DNA from: Pachypanchax playfairii
Taxonomy: Eukaryota > Chordata > Actinopteri > Cyprinodontiformes > Aplocheilidae
DNA length: 64,000 nt
NCBI GenBank assembly: GCA_006937955.1
Contig: SSNP01000347.1
Coordinates: 1-64,000, forward strand
Direction: 5' to 3'
Shown: piece by piece, positions 1 through 12,062 of the stretch
Layout: each line of letters opens with the position of its first letter
Numbering within the stretch: the first letter of the stretch is position 1
Translations under genes and position numbers: made by a program
Notes under the pieces: model-generated
Seen by the model: only the letters and a program-made list of their open reading frames with translations
Databases searched by the model: none
What the model was told of the DNA's origin: nothing

Positions 1-166
1 ACCACAGGATCCAAACGACTGCATGTTTTAGGACTTCATTGGTAGTTCCAAAGAACGACATCAGAGCATTCTCGTTTTCTTCATTCCGTACCACCAAGAC
101 ACCCAAAATAAAAGCCCAAATAATCAAGCCCACAATGTTGGCTTCTTGAATGTAATGCCCCTCTTT
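1..166 (-). CDS. SLC1-family gene, coding exon 7 (partial, runs off window)
   Basis: The acceptor GGTTTAG opens an exon reading KEGHYIQEANIVGLIIWAF, ILGVLVV, then NALMSFFGTTNEVLKHAVVW and ILW. This matches the family's NVLGLVVF....G.......FF...NEA....V..IMWY region (TM4/TM5). The reading frame is open to base 1. Confidence 0.85.
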
Positions 167-3100
167 CTAAACCAAGAACACAAACACAGTAAGATCTCTA
201 AAACAAAAAAAATAACAACAAACCCTAATGCAGAAACCAATGAGACATTTTTACCACTGAAAGACTAGAATCGGGGATATCCTCTGCTCCAGCCATCCAG
301 CTCTCAGTCTTGTACTATGAGGAAAAAGAAATGTTCACCTTCCAAATGAGACATGGGATGTAGCGAAGTGAGTAGTGGACCTAATAAAAACATTACCTTC
401 TCATAGAAAGCCTGAAATGCGTTCCTTGGACATGTGTTCCTGTGGGTGTGGAAAGAAAGTCACTTTAGAACTGAGCTTGTATATGTACAGAGTTCATAAC
501 CAAACATCACTCCAGGAATAAGGACACAATTTACCAAATAAAAAGAGTCAACCTTCTTTCCATTCAAGACTGATAAAAGCTGTTTCATTAACTCTGTTAG
601 ATAAAAACATAACTCCAACAATCAGTGCCACGACTTGTTTTACCTCCTGAGCTGAGATTAGATTTAAGTAATTATGAAACTTGGTAAAGGTCAGATGAGT
701 AAAACCCAGGGTCCTCATTTATCAATCGTTCGTACGCACGGATCTGTGTGTCTTTCGTGCGTTGGAACAATTCTACACATCGTGTGGTATTTATCAATTT
801 GTATTTCTAAATATAAGTACAGCTCTGGTCGTGCGTATGCACAGCATCTAGTGGTAGAACATGGAACCGAAATTCTGAAGGTCTCAGTCACCCACGCGTG
901 TTCCTCTTCCACAAATTATCTCTGAAACAATTAGTAATGATGTGTGTTAATAAACAGCTTTGTTACATAATTGGTGGTCAAAGTTATAAAGATAGAAGTA
1001 TTTGAGATCGTAGGATGGCTGATCTTGTATTATTGGAGGATTTGGCAGAGCCTGCACCCCGGAGGGAGGGAGCACGTCTTCCATGACCGTGCAGATGCTG
1101 GGTGAGCGCACGCTGCTCCTGCAGATAGAGCTTTCCAGATAAACAGAACATTAATTGATCACAAAAATGCCTGTTCAAATTGTAACTAGGTTATTTATTC
1201 ATTATGTGTGAAGCACAAGCAGCAACTGCTCCATCTTTTCTGTAAGAACCTTTATTGCGCCCGCTTCACGCACCGAGGAATCTTGCATCAGCTGTTTGAC
1301 CTGTCTGCTGCTCCTCCAGGGTGACAGGATGAGCTTCTGTTTTGAAATAAATTGTATAGATCTATTATTTACCTGTCTCCAAGCGCCTAATTGTTTCATT
1401 TATTTATATATAAAGAGCGCACAGATTATAAAATAAAAAGCAGCTCCTTGTTTTATCTGGTTAAGAAGGACGCTTTTCACTTTAAATAATAATAATAATA
1501 ATAAAAAGTTTGACTTATCTTCATTGTGGACACTGGATGGTCCTGCGTGTTCTGTTGAAGATGTTTTCACTGTCCCCGTGTACAGTAACACCAGTCAGAG
1601 CTACAGCTCCAATTATACTGGTAACACGTGTGAAATGTGGACAGCTCTGTGGTGTTCTGTCCACCTCCCGTAGTGGTTCTGAACCTTCTGTGCTCTGCTA
1701 CATGTTTTTTCGTGTGTATTTTTATATCAAAACATTTCTTTTTTTATTTCTGAAGGGGATCTCTCATCTGTTCCGAGCGCATTAACTGCATCTACAACTC
1801 TCTCCAAAGCAGAAATTTTTCTTTTATTGGTTTCTACCGAGCTGAGAGAACCAAACAGCTCTTGTTGGTTCTGTTCCACTTCTGCAACAAGTACCTCGAC
1901 CTCGCTGTCACAAAAATGTCTTTAATTGTTTTATTTGTCTTTTATTGTTTATTTTGCTCTCTTGGCCATTATTTTAGGGATTTCCTGTATGGGCTTTAAA
2001 GGAAGTGCTGTTACCAAGTATGGCTAATTGAGGGCGTTTCTGTATGCAAATGACTGTGAACGGGCACGAGGACCTGAGTACGCACAAGATTTATCAACAC
2101 ATGATGAGCGTACGAGTGGCCACCGCACATTTGATAAATCAGACTTTTGACTGTTCGTATGAACATTCTAAATTCCATGCGTAGGTTAAAATATAGGACA
2201 GTTTCTACAAACGTTTGATAAATGAGGATCCAGGAATTAAAGAGGATGGACTTTCTTTTTATCATGACTTTATCATATTACATAGCATAAATATGAATGA
2301 AACTCAGAAAATGAGAAATTCTAAAATCCTGCTCTGATAAAAATTGCAACTAGAGAAGTCAGAGAGTGTTTTCTTCTCACCTCAAAAGATCCATCAAGTT
2401 TTCAACAATGGATAATGATTCCTCATAATTTGGCTCATGGGTTACAGCAGTTTCAGCTCCCGGCTTGAGGAACAGCCCCAGCATCATTCCTACAACATCA
2501 ACTCTAAACTCTAGTAGTAGGTCCACATTAATAACTACCCAGCAGACATAACTCTATGCTGTAACATCTGTCTTACCTGCAGCCACAGCCAAAACACTGG
2601 TTGAGATTACGTAGATTACGACGCGCAGTGCATTTTTTTTGGAATGCTGCATGTCTAGGTTCTTTATTCCTGATAAAAAAAAGCCAGAGAACAATCTACA
2701 GGCTGCAAACTGTAGGCAGCTATCACATTCTATCAGACAGTAAGATACTGCAGTTTATAACACATGAAGAATCACAGAAAGGTTTGAAACTTTCTGCTTC
2801 CTGTAACGGCAACAAAAGTGAAGGTGGTAGAAGTGGAAGAGTTTGTTGTTTGTCTGAGGACAGTTAGATGTTGATGTTTCATCAGAATGTCAGAAACATG
2901 CTGTTTTCTATAGTTGTATTAATACTGAAGGTTTAAAAAACAATTTCACACAAATTTCATGACTTTGTTCTTATTATTTAAGTATTAACCTGTAATCTGA
3001 CATATTTTATATCGAACATAATGTTAAGAGACATTATTTTTCAGATTTTTTGGGAGGAGTCCTTTACTATGTTCACTGCTCTTTTTTTGAGTCCTTGCAT

Positions 3101-6100
3101 AGTACAGGTCCTGAACAGAGGGCAGTGGGGTCTCCAATGATGCCCCTTCAGTCCTCACAATGCGCTGCAGTCTGGTTTGACCTGCTTGGTGGCGACTCCA
3201 AACCACACAGTGATGGAGGAGCACAGGACAGTCTCAGGACAGCTGTGTAGACCTGCAGCAGCCGGGCAGGCCGTGTTTCCTCACGGAGGATTGCACCGAT
3301 CTTCTTCTCCCACTTCAGATCCTGGGAGATGATGATGCCCAGGAATCTGAAGATCTGCACAACGAACACGGTACTACTGAGGACTGTGAAGGGAAGTAGG
3401 GCAGAAGGGAGTCTCCTGAAGTTCACAATCATCTCTACGGTCTTAAGAGTATTCAGCTCCAGGTTGTTCTGACTGCACCAGGACACCAACCGATCCACTT
3501 GCTGTCAATATGCTGACTTGTCACCGTTCTGTATGAGACCAATAACGGTGACGAGTCAGCAAACTTCAGAAGCTTCACAGAAAGGTCTGTGGAGGTGCAG
3601 TCATTAGTGGAGAGAGGAGTGGAGAGAGGACACCTCCCTGAGGCGCACCGGAGCTGATTGCTCAAGTGTTCGAAGTGTATTGACCCAGACTTTCAAACTC
3701 CTTGAAAATTTGTCTGGATTCAGACCTTTACTAATTAATATTCATTATGCTAATTCGCTGGACTCCTATGAGAGCACGGTTTCCTGTTTCCTCCGCAACT
3801 GCGCATGGCAACAGCGCACCAAGTTTTTTCCTGTTTGATATGGAGCTTAGGAGTGAAGCGAGCCTGAGCCTGCGCCCAGGCACAGAGCTTCCTCCTCGGC
3901 CTGAGGACCCCAGGACATTGGGCTCTCCACCCTGGAGGGTTGGACTTTGACATTTTTTAACATTTGCAACCTGGAGCTTATGAGGAGAGCCAGCCTGAGC
4001 CGCGCCCAGGCACAGTGCTCATGTTTATGCTAACAACTTTTAGCCACCCAGCATCACACAGCACCAGAGGATAACAAACAGGAATCCAAAAGACTTATAA
4101 ATATTTTAGGACACGCAGAGTGACCGTTGGCAGGAGTTTTACAGACATTGATTTTATTATGGGATGGATTGTTGCATCTGGTGCACCCGGTGACTGTGGC
4201 TTCAACATGTAAACATTTAACACTGCTCCATAAGCACAAAGCACCCTGGTGGCCACACAACTCGTATTTCAGACTTTGTCCAGATCCAGAATCTCTATTT
4301 GAGTGTAAAAGAGCAGAAATTTTGTGAAATTGTTTCCAGGTAGTCAGGTAGACAAACACGAGCAATCCATGCAGAACGGCAGAGCCCCACTCAGACCCAG
4401 CTGTCGAGTTAAATATAAATCCAATCTAAAATACCTTATTAAATTCTGAGAGTCCCTTCAAAATAAACTGAAGCCATTTGTCCTTCAAATCTGGATTTTT
4501 GGGCACTGTGCGCTGTAGAAGTCCAGCTGGAGCAGTAGCACAACAACTCTGATGGTCGGCCATGTTTGCTAGTGAACAACTGCACTAACTTTGCAGCCGT
4601 GGCCTCAACTGCGTTAGCTGATGAAAACTAATGAGCAAAATCAATGTGAGGTCTCAATGATAGGGTTTTCAGTCTCGGGTGTTTCCATGAGCTGCGTCAT
4701 ATAAAAACTGAAAGAGAAGCAATTGTGCCATTTTCACACCCAGCATGAAGCCAAGAACACCTGTGAAACTAAAATGTTCAACAGAAAACCATTTATTATG
4801 GCATGGCCTCTTTAAACTAGAAGAATTTAAGACACTATTCTTTATCAGTTAGTAAATTTACCTTCTGTGCTGTTCAGTTGAAACAATTTTTATCCATTTT
4901 AATGCAAATATTCTGTGTTCAGGTTCTATAAAAATACCAGCTGAAGTTACTGTGTGTCACTTTGTGTAAAATCCTCATAATAAATGAAGGTTTGTTTTAC
5001 CTAGTATTATACTTGTTGGAATGAAAGGGATTATAACTGCCCTCAGTAGCCCCAGGAACAGCTCTTCAGGAAAGTTCATGAGGAGCAGTTGAACTTCAGT
5101 CAGAGTCACAAAGTGCTTGAGAACATAGCCGACAAAGAAACCTGTAAGACAAAAATCAAAAAACATTAAAGAAACCTGAATGTAATCCTTTAATAAATAA
5201 ATAGTCACTTTGTCTTGGTCAAATATTTCCTTTTATAGTTAAAACAGCTTTTTTCCTCTTTTTTCAGGTTTTAGATGAGAACCTTGAAGCTGCAGACTAA
5301 AAACTACATTTCTTCACCTTCATGACAGCCTGAATATCATCATCATCATCATCATCATACTTGAATACTTTGAAGCACTGATTTACTTTAAAAACTCTGC
5401 AAAAGACAAATCTTCTCAAGTGATTATAACATTTTAAAGAATTCAATGTTAAATACCAGTACAATTCATAATAAAATTACTGATAACTTACAGACATAAA
5501 ATTGTGACTTTACTGTGTAGAAATAATCACAGGTACAGTGTGATTTATTGTCTACTTTTCTGCTGCTGAAGGGAGATAAAGTTTTAAAGTTAAAAACCCT
5601 GTAAAAGTTGTAGATCCTGGAAGAATCTGTCCAACGTGCTATTTTGCTACAAAATTATAAACAATGCATAAACCAGACAAAAGAAAAAATACATAAAAAA
5701 TAAAATATATGTTAAAACATAGTTTCAATCAACCATCCCATCTGAATAACTAAACAAAAGGTTCAAAACGGGAGCAGGAAGAAGCCTTTTGCTTATCTAG
5801 TCCTGTCGCTAATCACACAAAACAATTACTAATCTATATTGTTATTTTACAAGTGCATTTATAACCTAAACCAATACATATACAATTTATACAAAATTAA
5901 TAAATGTATCACAATTATATTTGCTTTTAAATGATCTGTTATTAATTTTTATACAAAATATTTATATACTCCTTATATACTTTATATTCCAGATACTTTG
6001 ATCCAGAAAAGACAAAAACAGGGAACCTTTGAATTTTTGATCACTGCCAGAATAAATAATGTTCCATCAACCACCAAAAGACAGTTGAGACACTGTGGAA

Positions 6101-8072
6101 TCAGATGTGTGTAACAGATTTAATATTCCTTCAAAAGTTCTGGACCTCAATCCAGAAGAAAACCAACATTACAGAAGAAAAGGATTTTTATGAATTACAA
6201 CAAAACTAATAATGAGATCAACCGACTGTGGGTACCCTGTTTTGCTGACTCGTTAGTTTTTTGTTTGTCATTAGAGGTTTTTATTTCATATTTGTGAGTC
6301 TCTTTGTTAATTTATTTAATTACTAATCAGGCTCCCAACACAAATAGTTCCAACACAAAAGGGAGACAAGGCTGTTGCCAGGCAACACAAACGTTTATGT
6401 TTAAAAGAGTTAACTGATGAAATGCCGGGTTCACACCACAAGATCTTCATGCTGATTTTGCCCCGATTTTCCCCTTCCGACAAGCCCTGATTTTCAGGAC
6501 GGCTCTTAAAATAATCCGATAATCTTGCCATGTGGTGTGTTAATTGGGATATAATTGCACTTATTGACATATAAGAGTATTTATAGTAAATATGGTTGAA
6601 CCTGACATCACAATGACAATCTGAGCTGATATTTTGTGATTAAAAACTCTTTCACTCATCTCTGATTGGATACGTACTAGATTTAGATACACCTCATAAA
6701 CAGGGAGTAAAAACATAATTTAATCCAACTATTCTTTAGAAATCGTTTTACAAACACAGCAATTAAATCTTCAGTTCAGTTAAAGTCAGATAAACCATTA
6801 GCCCAGTGATCAAAGTAAAAAAACTTCTAATTTCTTTAAATACTTCTCTGTTTACATTTGTCACAGGTTGGAAACATTTTTCTCCCACCTCCATTTTATT
6901 TAATCACACTTATAGATTGTCTTAGAGTTTTTACAGTTTGAACAAAATCTCCAAAAATTACAGTCTACACTGGAAATAATGTTAAACATGTTTGCTATTA
7001 TTCAATTCAGCAGCTTCTCCCCTTCCAATGGACTACAAACATGGCCGGCCAGCGGAAGGATTTTTGATAATATGAATGATTTACTTCTTCGAATCCCTTT
7101 TGTTTATTTAGCCCTGATACGTTATGAATCGTTTATAAACATTAATGTTTGGACTAAAATATTCATAAAATATACATATGGTCTAGTTTTGTGAACATTA
7201 TGGCATAAACTTTAAGCAACAGTTGAAATTAAACACATTTGTCACGTTTTATTATCTTTTTATTGCGGATGAATGTCTGTGCGGGCCCATCGGGCTTAAG
7301 TTAAATAGCTAATTATATTTTTTTTATTGACTAAAAGTTCTCGTTTTAAACTACCGTTTTCAAATTAGTGACGGTTTAGTTACAGTTAGTCAATCGTTGT
7401 CATGTTTACCTAGTATCAACACGGGTCTAGTTTTGTGAACATTATGGCATAAACTTTAAGCAACAGTTGAAATTAAACACATTTGTCACGTTTTATTATC
7501 TTTTTATTGCGGATGAATATCTGTGCGGGCCCATCGGGCTTAAGTTAAATAGCTAATTATATTGTTTTATTGACTAAAAGTTCTCGTTTCAAACTACCGT
7601 TTTCAAATTAGTGACGGTTTAGTTACAGTTAGTCAATCGTTGTCATGTTTACCTAGTATCAACACGGGTCTAGTTTTGTGAACATTAGGGCATAAACTTT
7701 AAGCAACAGTTGAAATTAAACACATTTGTCACGTTTTATTATCTTTTTTATTGCGGATGAATATCTGTGCGGGCCCATCGGGCTTAAGTTAAATAGCTAA
7801 TTATATTTTTTATTGACTAAAAGTTCTCGTTTCAAACTACCGTTTTCAAATTAGTGACGGTTTAGTTACAGTTAGTCAATTGTTGTCATGTTTAGGCTAC
7901 CTAGTATCAACACGGGTTAGCTAAATTTACCTAGCAGGTTAAAAAGCTATGACTCACCTAGGACAATTGCAAACAAATTTGCAATCCTAATTTTGTTCCC
8001 TCTTAGGTTGGCCAAAACCACTTCCCTCCAACGTCTGACATCACCTTCCCCGAGGTTCTCCATGTGTGTGCT
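1..8072 (-). CDS. SLC1-family amino-acid transporter (divergent, 5' part of gene; 3' end outside window)
   Basis: SLC1 proteins are membrane carriers that couple uptake of glutamate or neutral amino acids to sodium. I join seven coding segments on the minus strand: 7958-8063, 5001-5141, 2577-2669, 2381-2489, 397-439, 255-314 and 1-166 (cut by the window edge). All junctions are GT-AG and the phases agree over about 239 codons. The protein starts MENLGEGDV, then a first membrane segment (NLFAIVLGFFVGYVL), an NFPEELFLGLLRAVIIPFIP stretch matching the family's SFPGE..MLK..I.PLI region, GIKNLDMQ in place of GMASLD, and LRVVIYVISTSVLAVAAG, FLKPGAE, DLLRNTCP..AF and ANIVGLIIWAFILGV. The family match is strong by order and motifs. 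Many otherwise conserved residues differ (EANIVGLIIWA for GMNVLGLVVFA), so I cannot assign a member number; a fish-specific SLC1 paralogue is likely. The catalytic HP1/HP2 and NMDGT region lies outside the window. Confidence 0.87.
255..314 (-). CDS. SLC1-family gene, coding exon 6 (60 nt)
   Basis: Encodes YKTESWMAGAEDIPDSSLSV, the variable loop that follows FYEK. The acceptor is CCTCATAG and the donor is GTG|GTAAAA; phase 0 at both ends. It is shorter than this loop in typical excitatory amino-acid transporters. Confidence 0.75.
397..439 (-). CDS. SLC1-family gene, coding exon 5 (43 nt)
   Basis: A short exon encoding RNTCPRNAFQAFYEK, which lines up with RN.FP.NL..A.F...K of SLC1 proteins. 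The acceptor is CCCACAG and the donor is AAG|GTAATG. It restores phase 0. Confidence 0.8.
708..2232. mobile_element. Nonautonomous DNA transposon with inverted ends (about 1.5 kb)
   Basis: The left end reads GGTCCTCATTTATCAA and the right end is its near reverse complement TTGATAAATGAGGATCC. Both inner flanks carry further ATTTATCAA and CGTACG-like motifs. No transposase frame is recognised inside. It lies in the SLC1 intron between 440 and 2380. The superfamily is not certain. Confidence 0.6.
2381..2489 (-). CDS. SLC1-family gene, coding exon 4
   Basis: Encodes the end of TM3 (GMMLGLFLKPGAE), the extracellular-side linker and ENLMDLLR, the start of the family's DLLRN..P motif. The acceptor is GTTGTAG and the donor is GAG|GTGAGA. 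It ends in phase 2. Confidence 0.83.
2577..2669 (-). CDS. SLC1-family gene, coding exon 3
   Basis: The acceptor TTTATCAG gives phase 1 entry and the peptide GIKNLDMQHSKKNALRVV, then VIYVISTSVLAVAAG, equivalent to TM3. A nearer AG at 2647 would break the frame and was not used. The donor is GCAG|GTAAGA. Confidence 0.83.
2930..4815. mobile_element. hAT-like nonautonomous element, interrupted by a LINE fragment
   Basis: The segments 2930-3040 and 3690-4815 resemble in order the element at 18089-18662: both share TTCACACA.ATTT near the left end, ATTAATATTCATTAT, GCGCATGGCAACAGC, TTTTCACACCCA..ATGAAG, AAGAACACCTGTG and the terminal GGCCTCTTTAA. A LINE piece sits between the two parts. The whole lies in the SLC1 intron 2670-5000. 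Confidence 0.55.
3050..3665 (-). pseudogene. L2-like LINE reverse-transcriptase fragment
   Basis: Minus-strand reading gives NDCTSTDLSVKLLKFAD, then after frame changes LVSWCSQNNLELNTLKTVEM, IVNFRR and FRFLGIIISQDLKWEKKI. These are the familiar C-terminal reverse-transcriptase motifs of fish L2/Rex-type non-LTR retrotransposons. The frame is broken several times, so it is dead. Confidence 0.8.
5001..5141 (-). CDS. SLC1-family gene, coding exon 2
   Basis: The acceptor CTTACAG and the donor G|GTAAAA bound 141 nt. It encodes GFFVGYVLKHF (rest of TM1) and the FPEELFLGLLRAVIIPFIPT segment equivalent to TM2 of SLC1 carriers. Phase 1 in and phase 1 out. Confidence 0.85.
5755..6060 (-). repeat. Possible LINE 3' end fragment
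   Basis: The stretch GAAGAAGCCTTTTGCTTAT, read on the minus strand, resembles the AAATAAGC..ATGCTT motif in the 3' tail of the LINE at 31075-31803. The rest is too AT-rich and decayed to place. The surrounding intron 5142-7180 otherwise shows nothing recognisable except a diverged GCCGGGTTCACACC-type MITE end near 6424. Confidence 0.25.
7181..7912. repeat. Tandem repeat, three copies of about 243 bp
   Basis: The unit starting GTCTAGTTTTGTGAACATTA recurs at 7181, 7425 and 7668. Each copy carries GCGGGCCCATCGGGCTTAAG and ends TAGTATCAACACGGG. The copies differ only by a few substitutions and length changes in T-runs, so the expansion is recent. It lies in the SLC1 intron close to the start exon's donor. 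Confidence 0.92.
7958..8063 (-). CDS. SLC1-family gene, coding exon 1 (start exon)
   Basis: ATG is at 8063-8061; the exon ends in CTAG before a GTGAGT donor. It encodes a basic cytoplasmic N-terminus (RRWREVVLANLRGNKIRIAN) and the start of TM1. It ends in phase 1, so its last G completes a Gly codon in the next exon. The exon body extends to 8072, where an AG follows a T-run, so nine bases of 5' UTR are spliced on. Confidence 0.85.
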
Positions 8073-8330
8073 CTAAAAAAAAACATATTCACAAATTAAT
8101 ACCAACAGAATTAAGCCAACATCAATTATAATTCTCTTAATATTTGATATTTGAATAACTGAAAATAGGCTCACCGGATTATTTGATGAAACAGCTAAAT
8201 TGAAGAGTGAAACGGTTGTGAACAGTTGATCGCTAGCGGCTGTTTAAAGCCTCTTCAAACGGCTCTGCGCGTGAACGAGCAGCTGTGATTCACTCACTCC
8301 GCCACTAGAGGTCAGGCTTCACCTGTAAAA
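8073..8330 (-). promoter_or_regulatory. Probable promoter and noncoding first exon of the SLC1-family gene
   Basis: On the minus strand a donor CCG|GTGAGC lies at 8174, and an acceptor (T-run then AG) lies at 8073-8074 just before the start exon. This suggests a noncoding exon beginning upstream of 8175 and a roughly 100-bp intron. The stretch 8215-8290 is richer in CpG than its surroundings (GATCGCTAGCGG, CTGCGCGTGAACGAG). No TATA box is obvious. Confidence 0.45.
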
Positions 8331-9480
8331 ATCTAGAGCTCCGTTTACTTACAGCAGGGTTATCAACAATCTGTAAATAAGTAGGGGCCTGTAAACACTG
8401 ACAAATGCAAAAAAAGAAAAACAGAAATTTGAAAGAAAAATTAATATACACCATATTAGTATATTAAGATATTAGGAGAGCATCTGGCCCTCACAGTGTC
8501 TGCTGGGAAAAACTCTGGCCCTTGAACAAATTTAGTTGATGACCCCTGCTGTATACTATAAGAATCACCCACACCAAAAGGTGGCAGCAATACATTGCTG
8601 AAACAAAAAATAAGATGGGGTGGGGCTTCACTTGGATTTTGACCACAAAGGGCAGCAGTTGTGGGAAATCATTAAAATATCAGCTATATAATTTTTGTGT
8701 ATTTTTCTTCTGATCAGTTTGCTCTGTTTTAACCCTCTGACATAATTCTGTTTGTGTTTTATTGACGTTTCTCTGAACATATTTGTTTTCCTGTCAACTT
8801 AGTGACTCTTAGAAGAGTTTATTTTTCTGTGGACAGCTGGTAAATGTTTAGAGTTTGTGGTCTTCATAATCTTGTCAAATTATTTTTTTCAAGGTTTATC
8901 CTAAACTTGCAGGATTTAGTTCTAGTGTAGATATGTTTTGTCTTTTAAAGTAAAATTATATTACAGTTCTTTATCCCGTGTGTTTCCTCTCACTAAAAAA
9001 AGAAAAGGTGTTGTGCAACAGATGGTTTGCCTCCAGAGATAAGTGTCCTTCTGGAGGAATGAGGCTGTTGTGATTAATGAGAGTATGCACAAACACAGGG
9101 CTGACACAGCAGGTGATAAATATGTGCTTCAATTACTGTGATACTGCATTGTTTTGTACATTCCCACAGGTATAACACGCATAAATACAGAATGCACACA
9201 CATCTCCACACTCAGTCTCTGGTTTTATGCTTTATTATTTTCTTTATTTTATTCCTCTGTGATCACAGTGACAAAATGTATCCAGTGTATTAAAAGGAGT
9301 TACTATTTATTTATCAGAACACTGATTTGTGAAATCCTTGATAATCAGTCTTTTTTTGTTTTTTAAAGTAAGGATATACCACAATTAGCACATTTTAACA
9401 TATAAAATTTAAGAAAATGCTTAAAGGAATGCATATTCCATTCTGCTAAACTCTAGCAGCTAGAGTTTAAATTGGGGAAA
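8331..9480. other. Intergenic, nothing recognised
   Basis: AT-rich sequence upstream of the SLC1 promoter. No exon-like frame, RNA gene or named repeat was seen. Confidence 0.4.
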
Positions 9481-9483
9481 TGG

Positions 9484-9947
9484 TTAAAGGTGCAGTATGG
9501 AACATTTTCATAAAAGCAATATATGTAACAATATAATACCTCCACAGGGTGTTTAGAGTGGTGTAGAATGAAAAAAAAGTTCTTTTCAAAATTATATTTG
9601 AAGTAATAAAAATATTTATTCTGATGGGCACGATGTTGGCATTATGTTTACATCCAGCCAATAACAGGCGGAGTGGTGGGCACCATCGAGGGTTAATATG
9701 GTAAATAGTCTGAGCAGGTTGAGCAGCTGCTTCCGAGTCATGAAGATTTTGTTGTACTTTTCGGGGGAGGAGCAACCGGAGAGAATCGGGAGGCAGAGTG
9801 GGTTTGAGTGAGGAATTTTCGCAGCATTAGAGCATACGTGGGGGTCGCAACCCTGACACCCCGATAGCTTGAGGCCTTGTTTTATTGTTGCGACATCCAC
9901 CACGCTGGATGTTGCTATGGTGTTTGTGTTCCATATTCCACCTTTAA
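9484..9947. mobile_element. MITE of about 465 bp with inverted ends
   Basis: The left end TTAAAGGTGCAGTATGGAACA (read to 20 bases) pairs with a right end GTTCCATATTCCACCTTTAA. There is no open frame of note. The terminal TTAAAGGT.CAGTATG resembles the family at 12063, 24971, 37336, 58466 and 62868, so it may be a distant relative. Confidence 0.65.
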
Positions 9948-10708
9948 TGCTGCAAAATAAAGTCAAGCACAGTCTCACACAAGATTACATGATCTGTTTG
10001 GAGTGTGTGTTAGGGACATCGATGTAGAACGGGCATTTCCACCTTCTTCTGTCAGTGAAATGTTTGATGATGTCAACAATCACTCACCTGCATGCAGTCA
10101 TGGTGTTTTTAAGCATCAAATAACTAATTAGTTAATTAATTAATTAAAATCTTAATTGGATTCACTCTGAAATTATATTAGTTGTAGAAATACACCCAGT
10201 GATTACGGTACGTCCTCAAAGGTTCTCCAAGTTTTTTTTTTTCAGCATTAGAGGCTGTTTGGTGAACTCTGTTTGAATTTCTGTGTTCTTTCTTTTAACA
10301 ACATTTTTAAAGTTCATAATGTGCACGAACAACAACACCCCGTGTGCAAGTCATAGGAATTTCAAGTCATTGTTATGAAGATCCTCCAGCTGTCAACACG
10401 TTTTCTCGGGGAATATGGTGGAGGTCCAGAATCTCCCAGATTTTAATAGCTTTAATCTGTCTGCTGTAATCTGCTTCAATCCTTAAAATGGTCTGAAATT
10501 AAAAGCTCTCTGTTTCTTTGTAATACAAGTCGGATCACACTGAGTCTCAATTTTAAGAAGAAAGACAACAGAGAGGAGGAGTTTACCCTCCTCCTGACTT
10601 TTGACCTCCCAGTGGTGGAATAATCTTCAGCCTGCATGCAGGAAAATGCAGAGAGCTGCAGAAGTGACAACAAAGCCCCATTCTGCTGTCCAACAACTAA
10701 ACACTGTG

Positions 10709-10740
<32 letters not shown>

Positions 10741-12060
10741 TGGCCTCTTTATCATTATTACAGTTAGTTTGCCAGATCTGGGTCAATAATTGAACAATGG
10801 AGCCAAAACACTAACAACCCGGTCTGTTCTGTTTGTTTTACTGTTTCCTGTTTCTTTCAGCCAGAAATTGTCCACTCTTTGTTCTGCTCCTCGTGCTGCT
10901 ACAGATTTACTGTATTTACTGAAGCTTATGGACATTTATGTGCATTAAACACACTGTCAAACTTTCCCACGGTTGCCAGGTGAACAGTGGACAGGAAGTC
11001 AAATGTGTACTTTATTTAGGAAAAGCGTTAAAACAAACTAACACACAGTGTGTCTTGATTTACATCTGAGCTCAGAGTCTTTGAGTTCTACGCTGCTTTA
11101 AACAAACTGGGTTTTTCAGAAGCACATTCTTATAAGTTCAGTCATACTTTGAGTTTGTCATTTCCTGTTCTATTTTTAAATACTCTGTTATGTTAGTTCA
11201 GTTGTTCAACTTTTTAAAAATCTAGACGTGAGAATGGAACATGGAAGTTTAAGCCCACGCGTCTCTATGTCCCCCATGTCTGGCTCCAGTACAGGATTTA
11301 AGACCTGCCTATGTACACTTTAGCAGTGATTTTAATTGTTTCGCTACAAAAAAAAAAAAACCTGTCTATGTCTGGATTTGTTTTTTTGATCATTAGCTTT
11401 TGGTCAGAACAGCTGTTTTGCTCCAGAGGCATCATGGGTCTGAACCACTGAGGGAATGCCTCCAGTGATGACAGATGTTCTGGGTCTTGATGCTACAGGG
11501 AGAATATATGGAGAGTTAAAATCTTCATTATAGAGTAATAAGAAATTTTCATCTGACAGGAAGTGATCTTACTGCAGCTTCAGTCTCTGATTCTGTTGTA
11601 TCAATAAAACAATTTGTCCCTTACAGCACATCCAATTCTGTCTCACTTACTTTTTGTTTATTTTAGCCAAATAAGGAAAGGAAGAGGGAGGGTCTTCAAA
11701 ATTGTTATGACAGAGATTAGAGACAAACACATAATGTGAAGGCAAATTTGAGAAGATTTACCACTTTATATAACAGATAAATGTTCAGAGGTGTCATGAA
11801 GAACAGGTAGGCAGTCATCATGTAAAGTGAAAAGTTTCAATAAATAAAAAATATCCAAATTATTCCTCTGTTCCTCTCACTAAATGTTGTAAATAGAAAC
11901 AATGAAATAGACTCGGTTGTTTTTTCCAAAATACACAAAACACTCTCTTCATCATATTCTTGATGTTTTTTTGACTTATTGCATACAGATTGAACAGTCA
12001 GTATTGGTTCCTCACATCTCTTTTAATAACCTTTGAGTTTCCAGTGATAGACAGTCCACA
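9948..12060. other. Intergenic with one (TG)n microsatellite
   Basis: A (TG)n run sits at about 10713-10741. No gene-like frame or family repeat was recognised in the rest. Confidence 0.4.
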
Positions 12061-12062
12061 GC

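Noticed and set aside
2577..2646. Shorter SLC1 exon 3 starting at the AG nearest to CATTCC
   Set aside because: It would break phase with exon 2 and lose GIKNLDMQ, which matches the family's GMASLD stretch.
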